Origin: Candidatus Fermentibacterota bacterium
GTDB lineage: Bacteria > JAFGKV01
DNA length: 36,885 nt
NCBI GenBank assembly: GCA_030620115.1
Contig: JAUXFG010000020.1
Span: 1-36,885, forward strand
Direction of reading: 5' to 3'
Shown here: in pieces, positions 24,239 through 30,094 of the stretch
Position numbering within the stretch: position 1 is the stretch's first letter
How the letters are laid out: each line of letters begins with the position of its first letter
Notes under the pieces: generated by a model
What the model saw: the letters and a program-made list of their open reading frames with translations, nothing else
Databases searched by the model: none
What the model was told of the DNA's origin: nothing
Translations under genes and position numbers: made by a program

Positions 24239-24282
24239 TAACCAAGTCCCGCGGCTGACGCGGGATGAGAAGTTCGGGTTAA
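24239..24282. repeat. Truncated palindromic element family A
   Basis: TAACC is joined directly to AAGTCCCGCGGCTGACGCGG and then GATGAGAAGTTCGGGTTAA, so the left TTCTCA segment has been deleted. It abuts the AAGGAG ribosome binding site of the next gene (24281-24286). Confidence 0.7.
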
Positions 24283-24294
24283 GGAGATAAGAAC

Positions 24295-24498
24295 GTGATG
24301 ATACTGCTTTGGCCATTCGTGGCGCTCTGGCGCCTACTTTCCTTCATACTTCGTCTGACCAGTCGGCTCGTGGCTGCCGTTCTTGGGCTTGTGCTGATGG
24401 TCATCGGCATTTTGCTCACCGTGATAGTCGTCGCGGCCCCTTTCGGTATCCCGCTCATAATCATTGGTTTCTTGCTGATGATCAGGAGCATATTCTAG
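24295..24498 (+). CDS. Small hydrophobic membrane protein, 67 residues
   Basis: The product is almost entirely hydrophobic: a Trp/Leu-rich first helix with internal Arg (Leu-Trp-Arg-Leu-Leu ... Arg-Leu-Thr-Ser-Arg), then two helices broken by Ala-Ala-Pro-Phe-Gly-Ile-Pro (about residues 46-52). It ends with a short Met-Ile-Arg-Ser-Ile-Phe tail. The family is not known to me. Coding status is supported by AAGGAG eight bases before the GTG start (GTG at 24295, with ATG immediately after). It follows a family A repeat and has no clear operon partner. Bases 24499-24718 downstream hold nothing I recognise apart from the next gene's leader. Confidence 0.65.
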   Translation: MMILLWPFVALWRLLSFILRLTSRLVAAVLGLVLMVIGILLTVIVVAAPFGIPLIIIGFLLMIRSIF

Positions 24499-24718
24499 CA
24501 TTAGCTTTGGAGTGCGCAAGCCATGCTCTCGCGACTAGAACTGGTTGAATCGACCGGGATTTATCATGGTATGTGTATAGGTGCGGTGAGAACGGCTGGA
24601 GTATTTTAGTCATCTGAGCATTTGGGTTTTGGATTTGTATCGGTTTTCCCTGCGAAGAGGAACTCTGCCCTCCAACGGGGGCTCACGTCCGATATGAGGT
24701 TCGTGATAGGAGGGCATA

Positions 24719-24907
24719 GTGATCCGCTTGAGTTCTGTTCTTTTTCTCATCCTGAGCCTCACAATGATTACCGCATGTAACGCCATTCGAGGTTCTGGGA
24801 ACATCATTTCCGAACCAAGAGAGGTTAGGGTATTTGGGGGACGTTGGTGCAGAAAGTGCTTGGCAGATCTGAGATGGAATTCCTTGCGGCTGAGTTGCAC
24901 AATCTGA
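24719..24907 (+). pseudogene. Truncated head-GIN (DUF2807) lipoprotein
   Basis: A GTG start with AGGAGG at 24709-24714 opens a lipoprotein signal: Met-Ile-Arg-Leu-Ser-Ser, a Leu/Ile-rich core and a lipobox ending in Cys20 (Met-Ile-Thr-Ala-Cys). Next comes Gly-Ser-Gly-Asn-Ile-Ile-Ser-Glu-Pro-Arg-Glu-Val, the typical opening of head-GIN/DUF2807 beta-helix proteins (Gly-Ser-Gly-Asn ... Arg-x-Val). After residue 38 the match stops where a TTTGGGGGAC-type repeat begins (24834), and the frame closes after 62 residues. The family protein is normally over 200 residues, so the gene is broken. Confidence 0.7.
24830..24874 (+). repeat. TTTGGGGGAC repeat, partial copy
   Basis: TTTGGGGGACGTTGGTGCAG and the following AAAGTGCTTGGCA match the left part of the element at 25761-25872 with few changes. 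It interrupts the DUF2807 gene. Only the left end is present. Confidence 0.6.
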
Positions 24908-25042
24908 TCCGAGGGAATCACGAGAAGCAGTGAAGCTTCTCTTACGAGCGACATCCGATCACGGCATGAAGGAATTGGCTCGAGTCCGACCAGATCGTGG
25001 GCCCGATAGGGCGCCATTTTCATTTCGGGATCGGAATAAATC

Positions 25043-25061
25043 TCTAGTAAATCTATGGATT
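25043..25061 (+). promoter_or_regulatory. Copy of the Rrf2 promoter-like 19-mer
   Basis: TCTAGTAAATCTATGGATT differs by one base from 1691-1709 upstream of the Rrf2 gene. A TTGN-type -35 is not obvious upstream. It immediately precedes the 19-bp hairpin and a broken HEAT-repeat gene. It may be the relic of an Rrf2-controlled promoter or a chance match. Confidence 0.25.
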
Positions 25062-25110
25062 GAGCCACTTGCAAAACCACCCTCGCGGAGGGGTTTTGCA
25101 AGTGGCTCAA
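25060..25110. repeat. Perfect 19-bp hairpin
   Basis: TTGAGCCACTTGCAAAACC (25060-25078) pairs perfectly with 25092-25110. Inside the loop CCTC (25081-25084) can pair with GAGG (25088-25091), giving a nearly continuous 23-bp stem with a GCG loop and a two-base bulge. No T-tract follows, so it is not an ordinary intrinsic terminator. It stands where the N-terminus of a HEAT-repeat gene should be and may be the scar or footprint of a small palindromic element. Confidence 0.8.
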
Positions 25111-25704
25111 CATTCTGACGGATAAGTATCCGAAGGTCCGCCGGGAATCAGCCAGGGCGTTGGGCAGGATAGGAGATGATCGAGCGATAGAGGCGCTGTT
25201 GACAGCCCTCGATGATGCGGACGAATCCGTCCGCCATGAGGCTGTGAAATCATTAGGTATGATCGGCGATGCAAGAGCTGTATCGAGGCTTGTCGCCTTC
25301 CTTGGTCAGAGCGATATGCAGTTCCACATTTGATAGGAAACCTAGGAGCAAAGCACTCTCGGGTGATTAGCTCAGCAGCGTACGCCCTAGGGGAGCTTGC
25401 TGACAGTACCGCCGTCCAACCGCTTCTCGCGAGCATGAAGTCGACGAATCCCCTTGTGAGAAGGGCCTCTGTGTGGGCTCTGGGTCGATTCCAAGATGCA
25501 AAGAGTTTTGATGCGCTGGTGGCATCCCTGGATGATGAGGACGAAATGGTCAGGTCATCCGCCATTTTCTCCTTGAAGCAAAGGGGCGACCACAGAGCCA
25601 TTGAGCCGCTATTGAAGCGCCTTTCCGATGACGAGGACTACGTCATAGAGGATGCGAGGCGGACATTGAGGGATCTCGGCTGGAAAGACGACGGTTGCCC
25701 GTAG
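25100..25704 (+). pseudogene. Broken PBS-lyase HEAT-like repeat protein
   Basis: Two adjacent frames encode HEAT-like repeats of about 31 residues (Ala-Val-xx-Leu-Gly-x-Ile-Gly-Asp-x-Arg-Ala-Val-xx-Leu). The first frame runs from the hairpin (25100) to TGA 25331 and has no start codon. The second opens at TTG 25330 and runs to 25704 (124 residues, ending Leu-Gly-Trp-Lys-Asp-Asp-Gly-Cys-Pro). At the junction about 20 residues of one repeat are missing and the frame shifts by one base, so a small deletion has occurred. HEAT-like proteins are protein-interaction scaffolds or, in the PBS-lyase branch, cofactor-related. The intact 3' half might still be expressed from the TTG, but it lacks a ribosome binding site. 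Confidence 0.75.
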
Positions 25705-25760
25705 GCCGCTCTTGGCATGCGTGTCCCCTCCTGTGGGAGGCCTGAGTATTTGGGCTGAGG

Positions 25761-25872
25761 GGGCTTTGGGGGACATTGGTGCAGAGGGTGCTGGGCACAG
25801 ATGCCTCAGAATAATATGAACTATTCCTGGTTGCCACGACACTTTCCAACATCCCCCAAAGCCCAATCAGTT
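25761..25872. repeat. TTTGGGGGA terminal-inverted-repeat element
   Basis: GGGCTTTGGGGGACATTGG (25761-25779) is the approximate inverse of CAACATCCCCCAAAGCCC at 25851-25868. The 112-base interval has no ORF. A partial copy interrupts the DUF2807 gene at 24830. This resembles a small non-autonomous element. Confidence 0.6.
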
Positions 25873-25905
25873 CGCCCCAAGACTACCTGAAGAAACTTGG
25901 TTCGG

Positions 25906-26020
25906 ACTCGACGAAGCTCCCGATCCCGCGCAGTACGCGGGACTACCGACCCGCCTTCGCCAGAAGGCTACGGCGTGGTAAGCGAAGTTTGGGAATGGGA
26001 TGGGCCTGCTCCACTGATCG
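25906..26020. repeat. CGACGAAGCTCCCGATC repeat (family Q), copy 1
   Basis: The block CGACGAAGCTCCCGATCCCG then CGCAGTACGCGGGACT...ACCCGCCTTCGCCAGAAGGCT...GGTAAGCGAAG closely matches 30232-30330. It is followed by a shortened GGGATGGGCCTGCTCCACTGAT tail. It abuts the 3' end of the GGDEF gene. Confidence 0.75.
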
Positions 26021-26043
26021 GGGCTTTAGGCCAGATGGCGGAG

Positions 26044-26964
26044 TCATTCGGTCTTTGTCGTGGTGTGGCTACGGCTGGACGGGGCGGCGGAGTCGCCGAT
26101 GACCTGGTTGCGGCCGGCCTGTTTGGCCATGTAGAGATGCTCGTCAGCGGCCCCGATGAAGTCGTCGAGGCCAAACGCTTGCCGCATGGATACAACACCC
26201 AGGCTGATGGTGACTCGGATCTCCTTTTCGTCGAATTCGAATACTTGTTTCTCCACGAGTCGGCGGATCCTCTCACAGAACAGCTCGGCTTGAGTGCTGT
26301 CTGTTTCCGGGAGCACGAATACGAACTCTTCGCCTCCATAGCGGGCGAGGAGCTCATCCCTTCGCATATCGGCGGAGATGAGCCGCGCCAGGCTCTGGAG
26401 GATGTGATCGCCAGTCACGTGGCCATAGGTATCGTTTACCTGCTTGAAGTGATCGATGTCCACCATGGCCAGTGAGAGCGGTCGACCGTGCCGTGTGGAG
26501 CGGGTCATCTCTCGCTCAAGGAATTCGAGGAAATAGCGCTTGTTGTGGACCCCGGTCAGACCATCGAGGATGGTCAGGCGGTAGATCTCCTCGTGATAGA
26601 GGGCCTCGATGTTGCCGCCTTCGATGAATTTGAAGACAGCGCCACCGAGCTTCAGCAGATCGCCGTTCGAAAGGCGTGTCTCATCCTGCGTTTCTTCGCC
26701 GTTCACATAGGTTCCGTTGGTGCTCTCCATGTCGACCACGTGCCAAAGGCCGTCCTTCTCGAATAGCCGCGCGTGACGGCGAGAGACGGTCGTAAGGTCC
26801 ACTATCACGGCATTGGACTCGTCACGTCCGATGGTGATCTCCTCGGTCAGGCGATAGCGCCGTCCCAGGTCGCCGCCATAGATCTGAACGATACTGGCAA
26901 CAACCGGGGCATGAATCGGTGGAGACCGCCGCTGGTTCCCTAAACTGGTCGTATCTTTACGCAT
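26044..26964 (-). CDS. FHA-GGDEF diguanylate cyclase
   Basis: The 306-residue cytoplasmic protein has an N-terminal FHA domain (about 25-115) with Gly46-Arg-Asp-Glu-Ser-Asn, Ser61-Arg-Arg-His and Ser81-Thr-Asn-Gly-Thr-Tyr-Val-Asn-Gly, the phosphothreonine-binding set. A GGDEF domain follows (125-290) with Asp-Gly-Leu-Thr-Gly-Val-x-Asn-Lys-Arg, Asp169-Ile-Asp171-His-Phe-Lys and an active-site Gly210-Gly-Glu-Glu-Phe. It should make cyclic di-GMP under control of a Thr-phosphorylated partner. The inhibitory-site position reads Arg201-Arg-Asp-Glu204 rather than Arg-x-x-Asp, so product inhibition may be weak. A TTG at 27036 extends the frame, but ATG 26964 fits the domain better. It lies four genes' width from the TA cluster and is probably unrelated to it. 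Confidence 0.92.
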   Translation of the reverse strand: MRKDTTSLGNQRRSPPIHAPVVASIVQIYGGDLGRRYRLTEEITIGRDESNAVIVDLTTVSRRHARLFEKDGLWHVVDMESTNGTYVNGEETQDETRLSNGDLLKLGGAVFKFIEGGNIEALYHEEIYRLTILDGLTGVHNKRYFLEFLEREMTRSTRHGRPLSLAMVDIDHFKQVNDTYGHVTGDHILQSLARLISADMRRDELLARYGGEEFVFVLPETDSTQAELFCERIRRLVEKQVFEFDEKEIRVTISLGVVSMRQAFGLDDFIGAADEHLYMAKQAGRNQVIGDSAAPSSRSHTTTKTE

Positions 26965-27032
26965 CAGAGAATAGAGGGAGGGTTGGGTCTTGATGCTGAT
27001 ATGTCCTGGGAGGATCTGATCCCCGCACTGCT

Positions 27033-27410
27033 TCAAGCATCAAGCACAGGGATATCATAGCGCTTCATTCTTGGGTCCCGAGTGACCAGTGTCAGGCCCT
27101 CCACTTGGCACTGTGCCACCAGCATGCGGTCGAAGGGATCGCGATGATGCAGGGGTAGATCCCCGACCTGAAAGGCATGATCCGCCGTCACATCCAGGCG
27201 TCTGAATGGCTCTTTGGCAAGAATGCCCCTGAACTCGTCAGGAAGGTCGAGTTTTCCCAGCGCCCTCTTGATGGTGATCTCCCAGATGGTGGCAGCACTT
27301 ACGAAGACCGGATTGCGACCATCTGCCATAGCCTCTCTGGCTGGCGCCGCAAGAGTAGGATTATCATCCAGCCACCACAGTAGAACATGCGTGTCGAGAA
27401 GCAGATTCAT
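27033..27410 (-). CDS. vapC: VapC-type PIN domain toxin (TA pair 1)
   Basis: The 125-residue product is a PIN-domain ribonuclease. The acidic active-site residues are visible: Asp6 (Leu-Leu-Leu-Asp-Thr-His), Glu in Ile-Trp-Glu-Ile-Thr and the Asp pair in His-Arg-Asp-Pro-Phe-Asp-Arg-Met-Leu. VapC toxins cut tRNA or rRNA. Its ATG overlaps the antitoxin TGA by four bases. Upstream order on the minus strand is antitoxin then toxin, driven by the promoter at 27693-27721. Length and motifs are complete, so it is probably active. Confidence 0.92.
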   Translation of the reverse strand: MNLLLDTHVLLWWLDDNPTLAAPAREAMADGRNPVFVSAATIWEITIKRALGKLDLPDEFRGILAKEPFRRLDVTADHAFQVGDLPLHHRDPFDRMLVAQCQVEGLTLVTRDPRMKRYDIPVLDA

Positions 27411-27646
27411 GATCCCAGGGCGCCGAAAGCATCGGCGATATCCTCTGGGAGATCATCGAAGTCAGCAGCGATCCGGATCTTGCCCCGAAGTACGCCAGGC
27501 TTACGCTTCTTGGGATAATCCTGGTATGCCACCAACACCGCCACAGGCTTGCCTGCCTTGCTGAGGATGACTTCCTCGCCAGCTCGTACTCTCTCAATGA
27601 GCGCGGATAGTTGGGCTTTTGCTTCAGATACGGTATTCACGATCAT
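27407..27646 (-). CDS. Phd/YefM-type antitoxin (TA pair 1)
   Basis: The 79-residue product starts Met-Ile-Val-Asn-Thr-Val-Ser-Glu-Ala-Lys-Ala-Gln-Leu and continues with Gly-Glu-Glu-Val-Ile-Leu-Ser-Lys-x-Gly-Lys-Pro-Val-Ala-Val-Leu-Val, the Phd/YefM DNA-binding fold. The C-terminal part (about 50-79) is the toxin-binding tail. I chose ATG 27646 because GGAG lies eight bases upstream; a longer in-frame start at 27721 would add a non-homologous N-terminus and overlap the promoter. It normally represses its own operon and neutralises the PIN toxin encoded just downstream. Confidence 0.88.
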   Translation of the reverse strand: MIVNTVSEAKAQLSALIERVRAGEEVILSKAGKPVAVLVAYQDYPKKRKPGVLRGKIRIAADFDDLPEDIADAFGALGS

Positions 27647-27692
27647 CAGTGTTTCTCCATTCTGCCTGGTCTGGTCTAGGCTGGTCCTTATT

Positions 27693-27721
27693 ACAATAGT
27701 AGATTTATGATCAGGTGTCAA
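27693..27721 (-). promoter_or_regulatory. Promoter of TA pair 1
   Basis: On the minus strand a consensus TTGACA (27716-27721) and TATTGT (27693-27698) are 17 bases apart. Downstream, bases 27667-27686 carry TGGTC three times (TGGTCTGGTCTAGGCTGGTC on the plus strand), a possible antitoxin binding region. Confidence 0.6.
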
Positions 27722-27751
27722 GTAGTTCCGATGACGGGGATCAGAGCAAGG

Positions 27752-28129
27752 GTTCGCGCGGGAATGACTTCACATTTCCATCCCGCGCAGAACGCGGGAC
27801 TACGCCGTGACAAGCCAGTGGGCACGGCATGCCGTGCCCCTACATGAGGGAGACCAATTCTACAGCAAATCTGTGCGCCAAGGCTACGGACCCTTGGGAT
27901 CGACGAAGCTCCCGATGAAGCTTGGGGATGGGATGGGAGGCAGGGGAAAATCGCAGGCAGGGACGCCTGCGCCACTGACCTGCCCCACTAAGGCTGGAAT
28001 GTGGGTCAGGATGAGGGGAACATTCAGGGAAGAGACTTCGGCATGAATTGAGGAAGTTCGAGACAAAGTTCGAGACGAAGTTTGGGGATGGAGTGGGAGG
28101 TAGGGGCCTGCCCCACTTAGGCTGGAACC
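27752..28129. repeat. Composite repeat block, families Q and GGGCACGG
   Basis: The block contains GGTTCGCGC...ACTTCACATTTC (27752, again near 29698), CCCGCGCAGAACGCGGGACT, a perfect 20-bp palindrome GGGCACGGCATGCCGTGCCC (27820-27839), and a full family Q copy (about 27896-28010) with GGCAGGGGAAAATCGCAGGC, GGGACGCCTGCGCCACTGAC and CTGCCCCACTAAGGCTGGAA segments. A shortened Q copy ends it (28073-28129). No gene here. It separates TA pair 1 from TA pair 2. Confidence 0.75.
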
Positions 28130-28144
28130 ATGCGGGATGGCTCA

Positions 28145-28501
28145 TCAACGAAGATCAAATACTGTGCGCAATGCTTCACCAACATCATTCATAGTGGAAG
28201 GCTCTAGCGCGCCCCTCACTCTGACGAATTGGCAGCGCCAATCGATGGGACGAGTTTGGAGACAATCGGCAATAGATTTTTCGCTCAGTCCGTTCTCGCT
28301 GGAAGGGAGCAATTCAATGTTGGTCATGATCCGCGCTTTCTTCGAACTCCACGCCGTGATAGGCACTACTTGGATAACCGGGACGCGTTCGTTGTAGATA
28401 TCATTGGTGACAACAATACAGGGGCACACTTTCCCGGTCTCCGAACCGAGAGTTGGGTCAAGATTCACATCTATCACCATTCCGCGCTTCAATTCCATCA
28501 T
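28145..28501 (-). CDS. mazF: MazF/PemK-type toxin with altered catalytic site (TA pair 2)
   Basis: The 118-residue product is an SH3-like MazF endoribonuclease by its motifs: Lys-Arg-Gly-Met-Val-Ile-Asp-Val-Asn-Leu-Asp-Pro-Thr-Leu-Gly-Ser-Glu, Val-Val-Thr-Asn-Asp, and Pro-Ile-Thr-Ala-Trp-Ser-Ser-Lys-Lys-Ala. In active MazF the segment after Gly-Ser-Glu reads Lys-x-Arg-Pro-x, with the Arg (Arg25 in B. subtilis) needed for cleavage. Here it reads Gly-Lys-Val-Cys-Pro-Cys-Ile-Val-Val, so Arg is Cys. TGC is one transition from CGC. The catalytic Thr (Ile-Thr-Ala) is kept. The ATG overlaps the antitoxin stop by four bases. It may be an inactivated toxin. Confidence 0.88.
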   Translation of the reverse strand: MMELKRGMVIDVNLDPTLGSETGKVCPCIVVTNDIYNERVPVIQVVPITAWSSKKARIMTNIELLPSSENGLSEKSIADCLQTRPIDWRCQFVRVRGALEPSTMNDVGEALRTVFDLR

Positions 28502-28749
28502 TGAGGCCACTCCAACGTGCCGGTTCTTGCCAGATCCTGAAGCTCGGCGCTCTCTTCGTAAATCTCAGCGTACAGATCTGCCGACTCCTTCAATTGTTGA
28601 GCGTCAAGTTTTTCCTTCAAATGGGCAAGCGCCGATCGAACCATGGAGCTCTTATCCTTGAAGCCGTACATCGCATGCTCATCCAAGAAGGAGACCTGAG
28701 CCTCATGGACACTGAACTTCGCTTGCTTCACAGAATACCTCTCATTCAT
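28498..28749 (-). CDS. RHH/MazE-type antitoxin (TA pair 2)
   Basis: This 83-residue protein precedes mazF and overlaps it by ATGA. The N-terminal half has a ribbon-helix-helix look: Ala-Lys-Phe-Ser-Val as the strand, Phe-Leu-Asp-Glu-His as helix one, and Phe-Lys-Asp-Lys-Ser-Ser-Met-Val-Arg-Ser-Ala-Leu as helix two. The C-terminal half (Glu-Ser-Ala-Asp-Leu-Tyr-Ala-Glu-Ile-Tyr-Glu-Glu-Ser-Ala-Glu-Leu) is acidic and should contact the toxin. The end, Thr-Leu-Glu-Trp-Pro-Gln, resembles the Gly-x-Glu-x-Trp-Pro tails seen in this antitoxin group. A palindromic operator (28783-28799) lies just upstream. No strong ribosome binding site. Confidence 0.8.
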   Translation of the reverse strand: MNERYSVKQAKFSVHEAQVSFLDEHAMYGFKDKSSMVRSALAHLKEKLDAQQLKESADLYAEIYEESAELQDLARTGTLEWPQ

Positions 28750-28782
28750 TTATTGGGGCCACATGATGGGGACCGAATATAC

Positions 28783-28816
28783 GATCCTAAGATAGGATCC
28801 TGATTCAGGGTGTCAA
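28783..28816 (-). promoter_or_regulatory. Promoter and operator of TA pair 2
   Basis: On the minus strand TTGACA (28811-28816) and TATCTT (28789-28794) are 16 bases apart. The -10 lies inside GATCCTA-AGA-TAGGATC (28783-28799), a perfect seven-base inverted repeat. This is a convincing autoregulatory operator for the antitoxin downstream. Confidence 0.65.
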
Positions 28817-28939
28817 GAGGGATGCATGTTTTGGATAGTGTGGCGGGAGGTGATGGAACAAGAAGCGATTCTGGTTCGAAGTACATTTAGATGCCTCTTT
28901 TGATGTTGCGTGAATGGCTTGATTGGTAAGCTGCTTCAC

Positions 28940-28989
28940 TTGACAATGTAGCCAGTTCTATGCATAATGCACATAGTTCTGTACAGAAC
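28940..28989 (+). promoter_or_regulatory. Promoter and 14-bp palindromic operator of TA pair 3
   Basis: TTGACA (28940-28945), a 17-base spacer and CATAAT (28963-28968) form a strong promoter. Just downstream is the perfect palindrome GTTCTGTACAGAAC (28976-28989), placed where transcription should begin. The ribosome binding site GGAGGGAG follows at 28991-28998. A bound antitoxin would block this promoter. Confidence 0.7.
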
Positions 28990-29001
28990 AGGAGGGAGCG
29001 C

Positions 29002-29277
29002 ATGATGAGGCAGTACTCGATAACGGAAGCACGCAACAATTTTCCCCAGATAGTCCGGAGTGTCGAAAAAGATGGCTTCGCAGAATTGACTCGTAGGGGT
29101 CGCCCAGTGGCGTTCCTTCTTTCTGTGGATGAATTCAAGCGAATCATCGGGGATCGGCGAGACCTCTGGGAAGGGATTATGGAGTTCCGAAAAAGCACTG
29201 AGCTGGCTGATTTTGACATAGATACGGTATACGCCAACGTGCGTGACCAATCATCTGGGCGCGAGTTTGCACTGTGA
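29002..29277 (+). CDS. Phd/YefM-type antitoxin (TA pair 3)
   Basis: The 91-residue product reads Tyr-Ser-Ile-Thr-Glu-Ala-Arg-Asn-Asn-Phe-Pro-Gln-Ile-Val near its start and Leu-Thr-Arg-Arg-Gly-Arg-Pro-Val-Ala-Phe-Leu-Leu-Ser-Val-Asp-Glu-Phe in the middle, the Phd/YefM fold. The C-terminal part (Glu-Phe-Arg-Lys-Ser-Thr-Glu-Leu-Ala-Asp-Phe-Asp) is the likely toxin-neutralising tail. ATG 29002 has GGAGGGAG three bases before it; an upstream ATG at 28960 would fall inside the promoter. The stop overlaps the toxin GTG. Confidence 0.92.
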   Translation: MMRQYSITEARNNFPQIVRSVEKDGFAELTRRGRPVAFLLSVDEFKRIIGDRRDLWEGIMEFRKSTELADFDIDTVYANVRDQSSGREFAL

Positions 29278-29696
29278 CCCGACGTTATCTGTTGGACACG
29301 AATGTGCTCTCGGAACCACTCAGGCCGTGCCCCAATGAGGGTGTCATGCGGAGATTGGAGCGGTATCGGGATGAAGTTGCTACGTCTGCAGTGGTCTGGA
29401 ATGAGCTGCTCTACGGATGTTACCGTCTCCTCCCGTCCGCTCGCCGTCGCAAGATCGAGCGTTACATGCATCAAGTTCTTGCGCTCTCGCTGCCGATTCT
29501 CCCGTACGATGAACAGGCAGCTGAATGGCATGCAGCGGAGCGTGCCCGGCTTGAGCAAGTAGGTCGGATGTTGCCATTCGCTGACGGGCAGATAGCGGCC
29601 GTGGCAAAGGTCCAAGGTTTGATTATAGTGACGCGGAACGTTTCGGACTATGCCGATTTTCAAGGCCTTCACATAGAGAATTGGTTCAATCCTTAG
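29274..29696 (+). CDS. vapC: VapC-type PIN domain toxin (TA pair 3)
   Basis: The 140-residue PIN protein starts at GTG 29274, which overlaps the antitoxin TGA by four bases. Active-site acids are visible: Asp8 (Leu-Leu-Asp-Thr-Asn-Val-Leu-Ser-Glu), Glu44 (Val-Val-Trp-Asn-Glu-Leu-Leu-Tyr-Gly) and Asp in Pro-Phe-Ala-Asp-Gly-Gln-Ile-Ala. It ends with Asn-Val-Ser-Asp-Tyr-Ala-Asp-Phe-x-Gly-Leu-x-Ile-Glu-Asn-Trp, a pattern common in the VapC/FitB group. It is an RNase toxin, complete in all motifs, and differs clearly from the PIN toxin of pair 1, so the two are not a recent duplication. Confidence 0.93.
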   Translation: MTRRYLLDTNVLSEPLRPCPNEGVMRRLERYRDEVATSAVVWNELLYGCYRLLPSARRRKIERYMHQVLALSLPILPYDEQAAEWHAAERARLEQVGRMLPFADGQIAAVAKVQGLIIVTRNVSDYADFQGLHIENWFNP

Positions 29697-29901
29697 GGTT
29701 CGCGCAGAAACAACTTCACATTTCGACATCACATCCTTGCCACTTCTATTGGCCTCGCCCCGATCGCGAATTCCACACAGTACGCGGGGCTACGGCTGCA
29801 ATCCGCTAACCAGCGGACCAGAGAGAACAGAGGACGCAAGGATCAGCCGACTATGACATCCTCATGGGTGGGGTCTGTCGAAGTCGGCGATACTCGATGC
29901 C

Positions 29902-29925
29902 CCGGCCATATCCATATATGGCCGG
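29902..29925. repeat. 10-bp hairpin
   Basis: CCGGCCATAT and ATATGGCCGG are perfect inverted repeats across a CCAT loop. There is no T-tract. Location is about 200 bases downstream of the pair 3 toxin. Confidence 0.6.
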
Positions 29926-30094
29926 ATTGGTGCAGATTACCAAAAAGTCAAGACTGAATGGTAATAAAGTACCAGATGGCCGCACATGTATCTCGTATGA
30001 TCAGCACCTCTTCTCTTTCATGTTTGTCCCTCGATGATTCCGTCTTGTCGCGGATCCGAAATGGGTCGGAACACATGCTGAGAGCTGGGAATTT

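Noticed and set aside
25060-25110. Intrinsic terminator reading of the 19-bp hairpin
   Set aside because: Neither side carries a T-tract, and the stem is much longer and more perfect than usual terminators.
24610-25113. A 167-codon minus-strand frame
   Set aside because: It crosses the DUF2807 remnant and the hairpin antisense, with no recognisable domain; the plus strand has a ribosome binding site and a lipobox.
25897-26475. A 192-codon plus-strand frame
   Set aside because: It is antisense to the FHA-GGDEF gene and starts inside a repeat.
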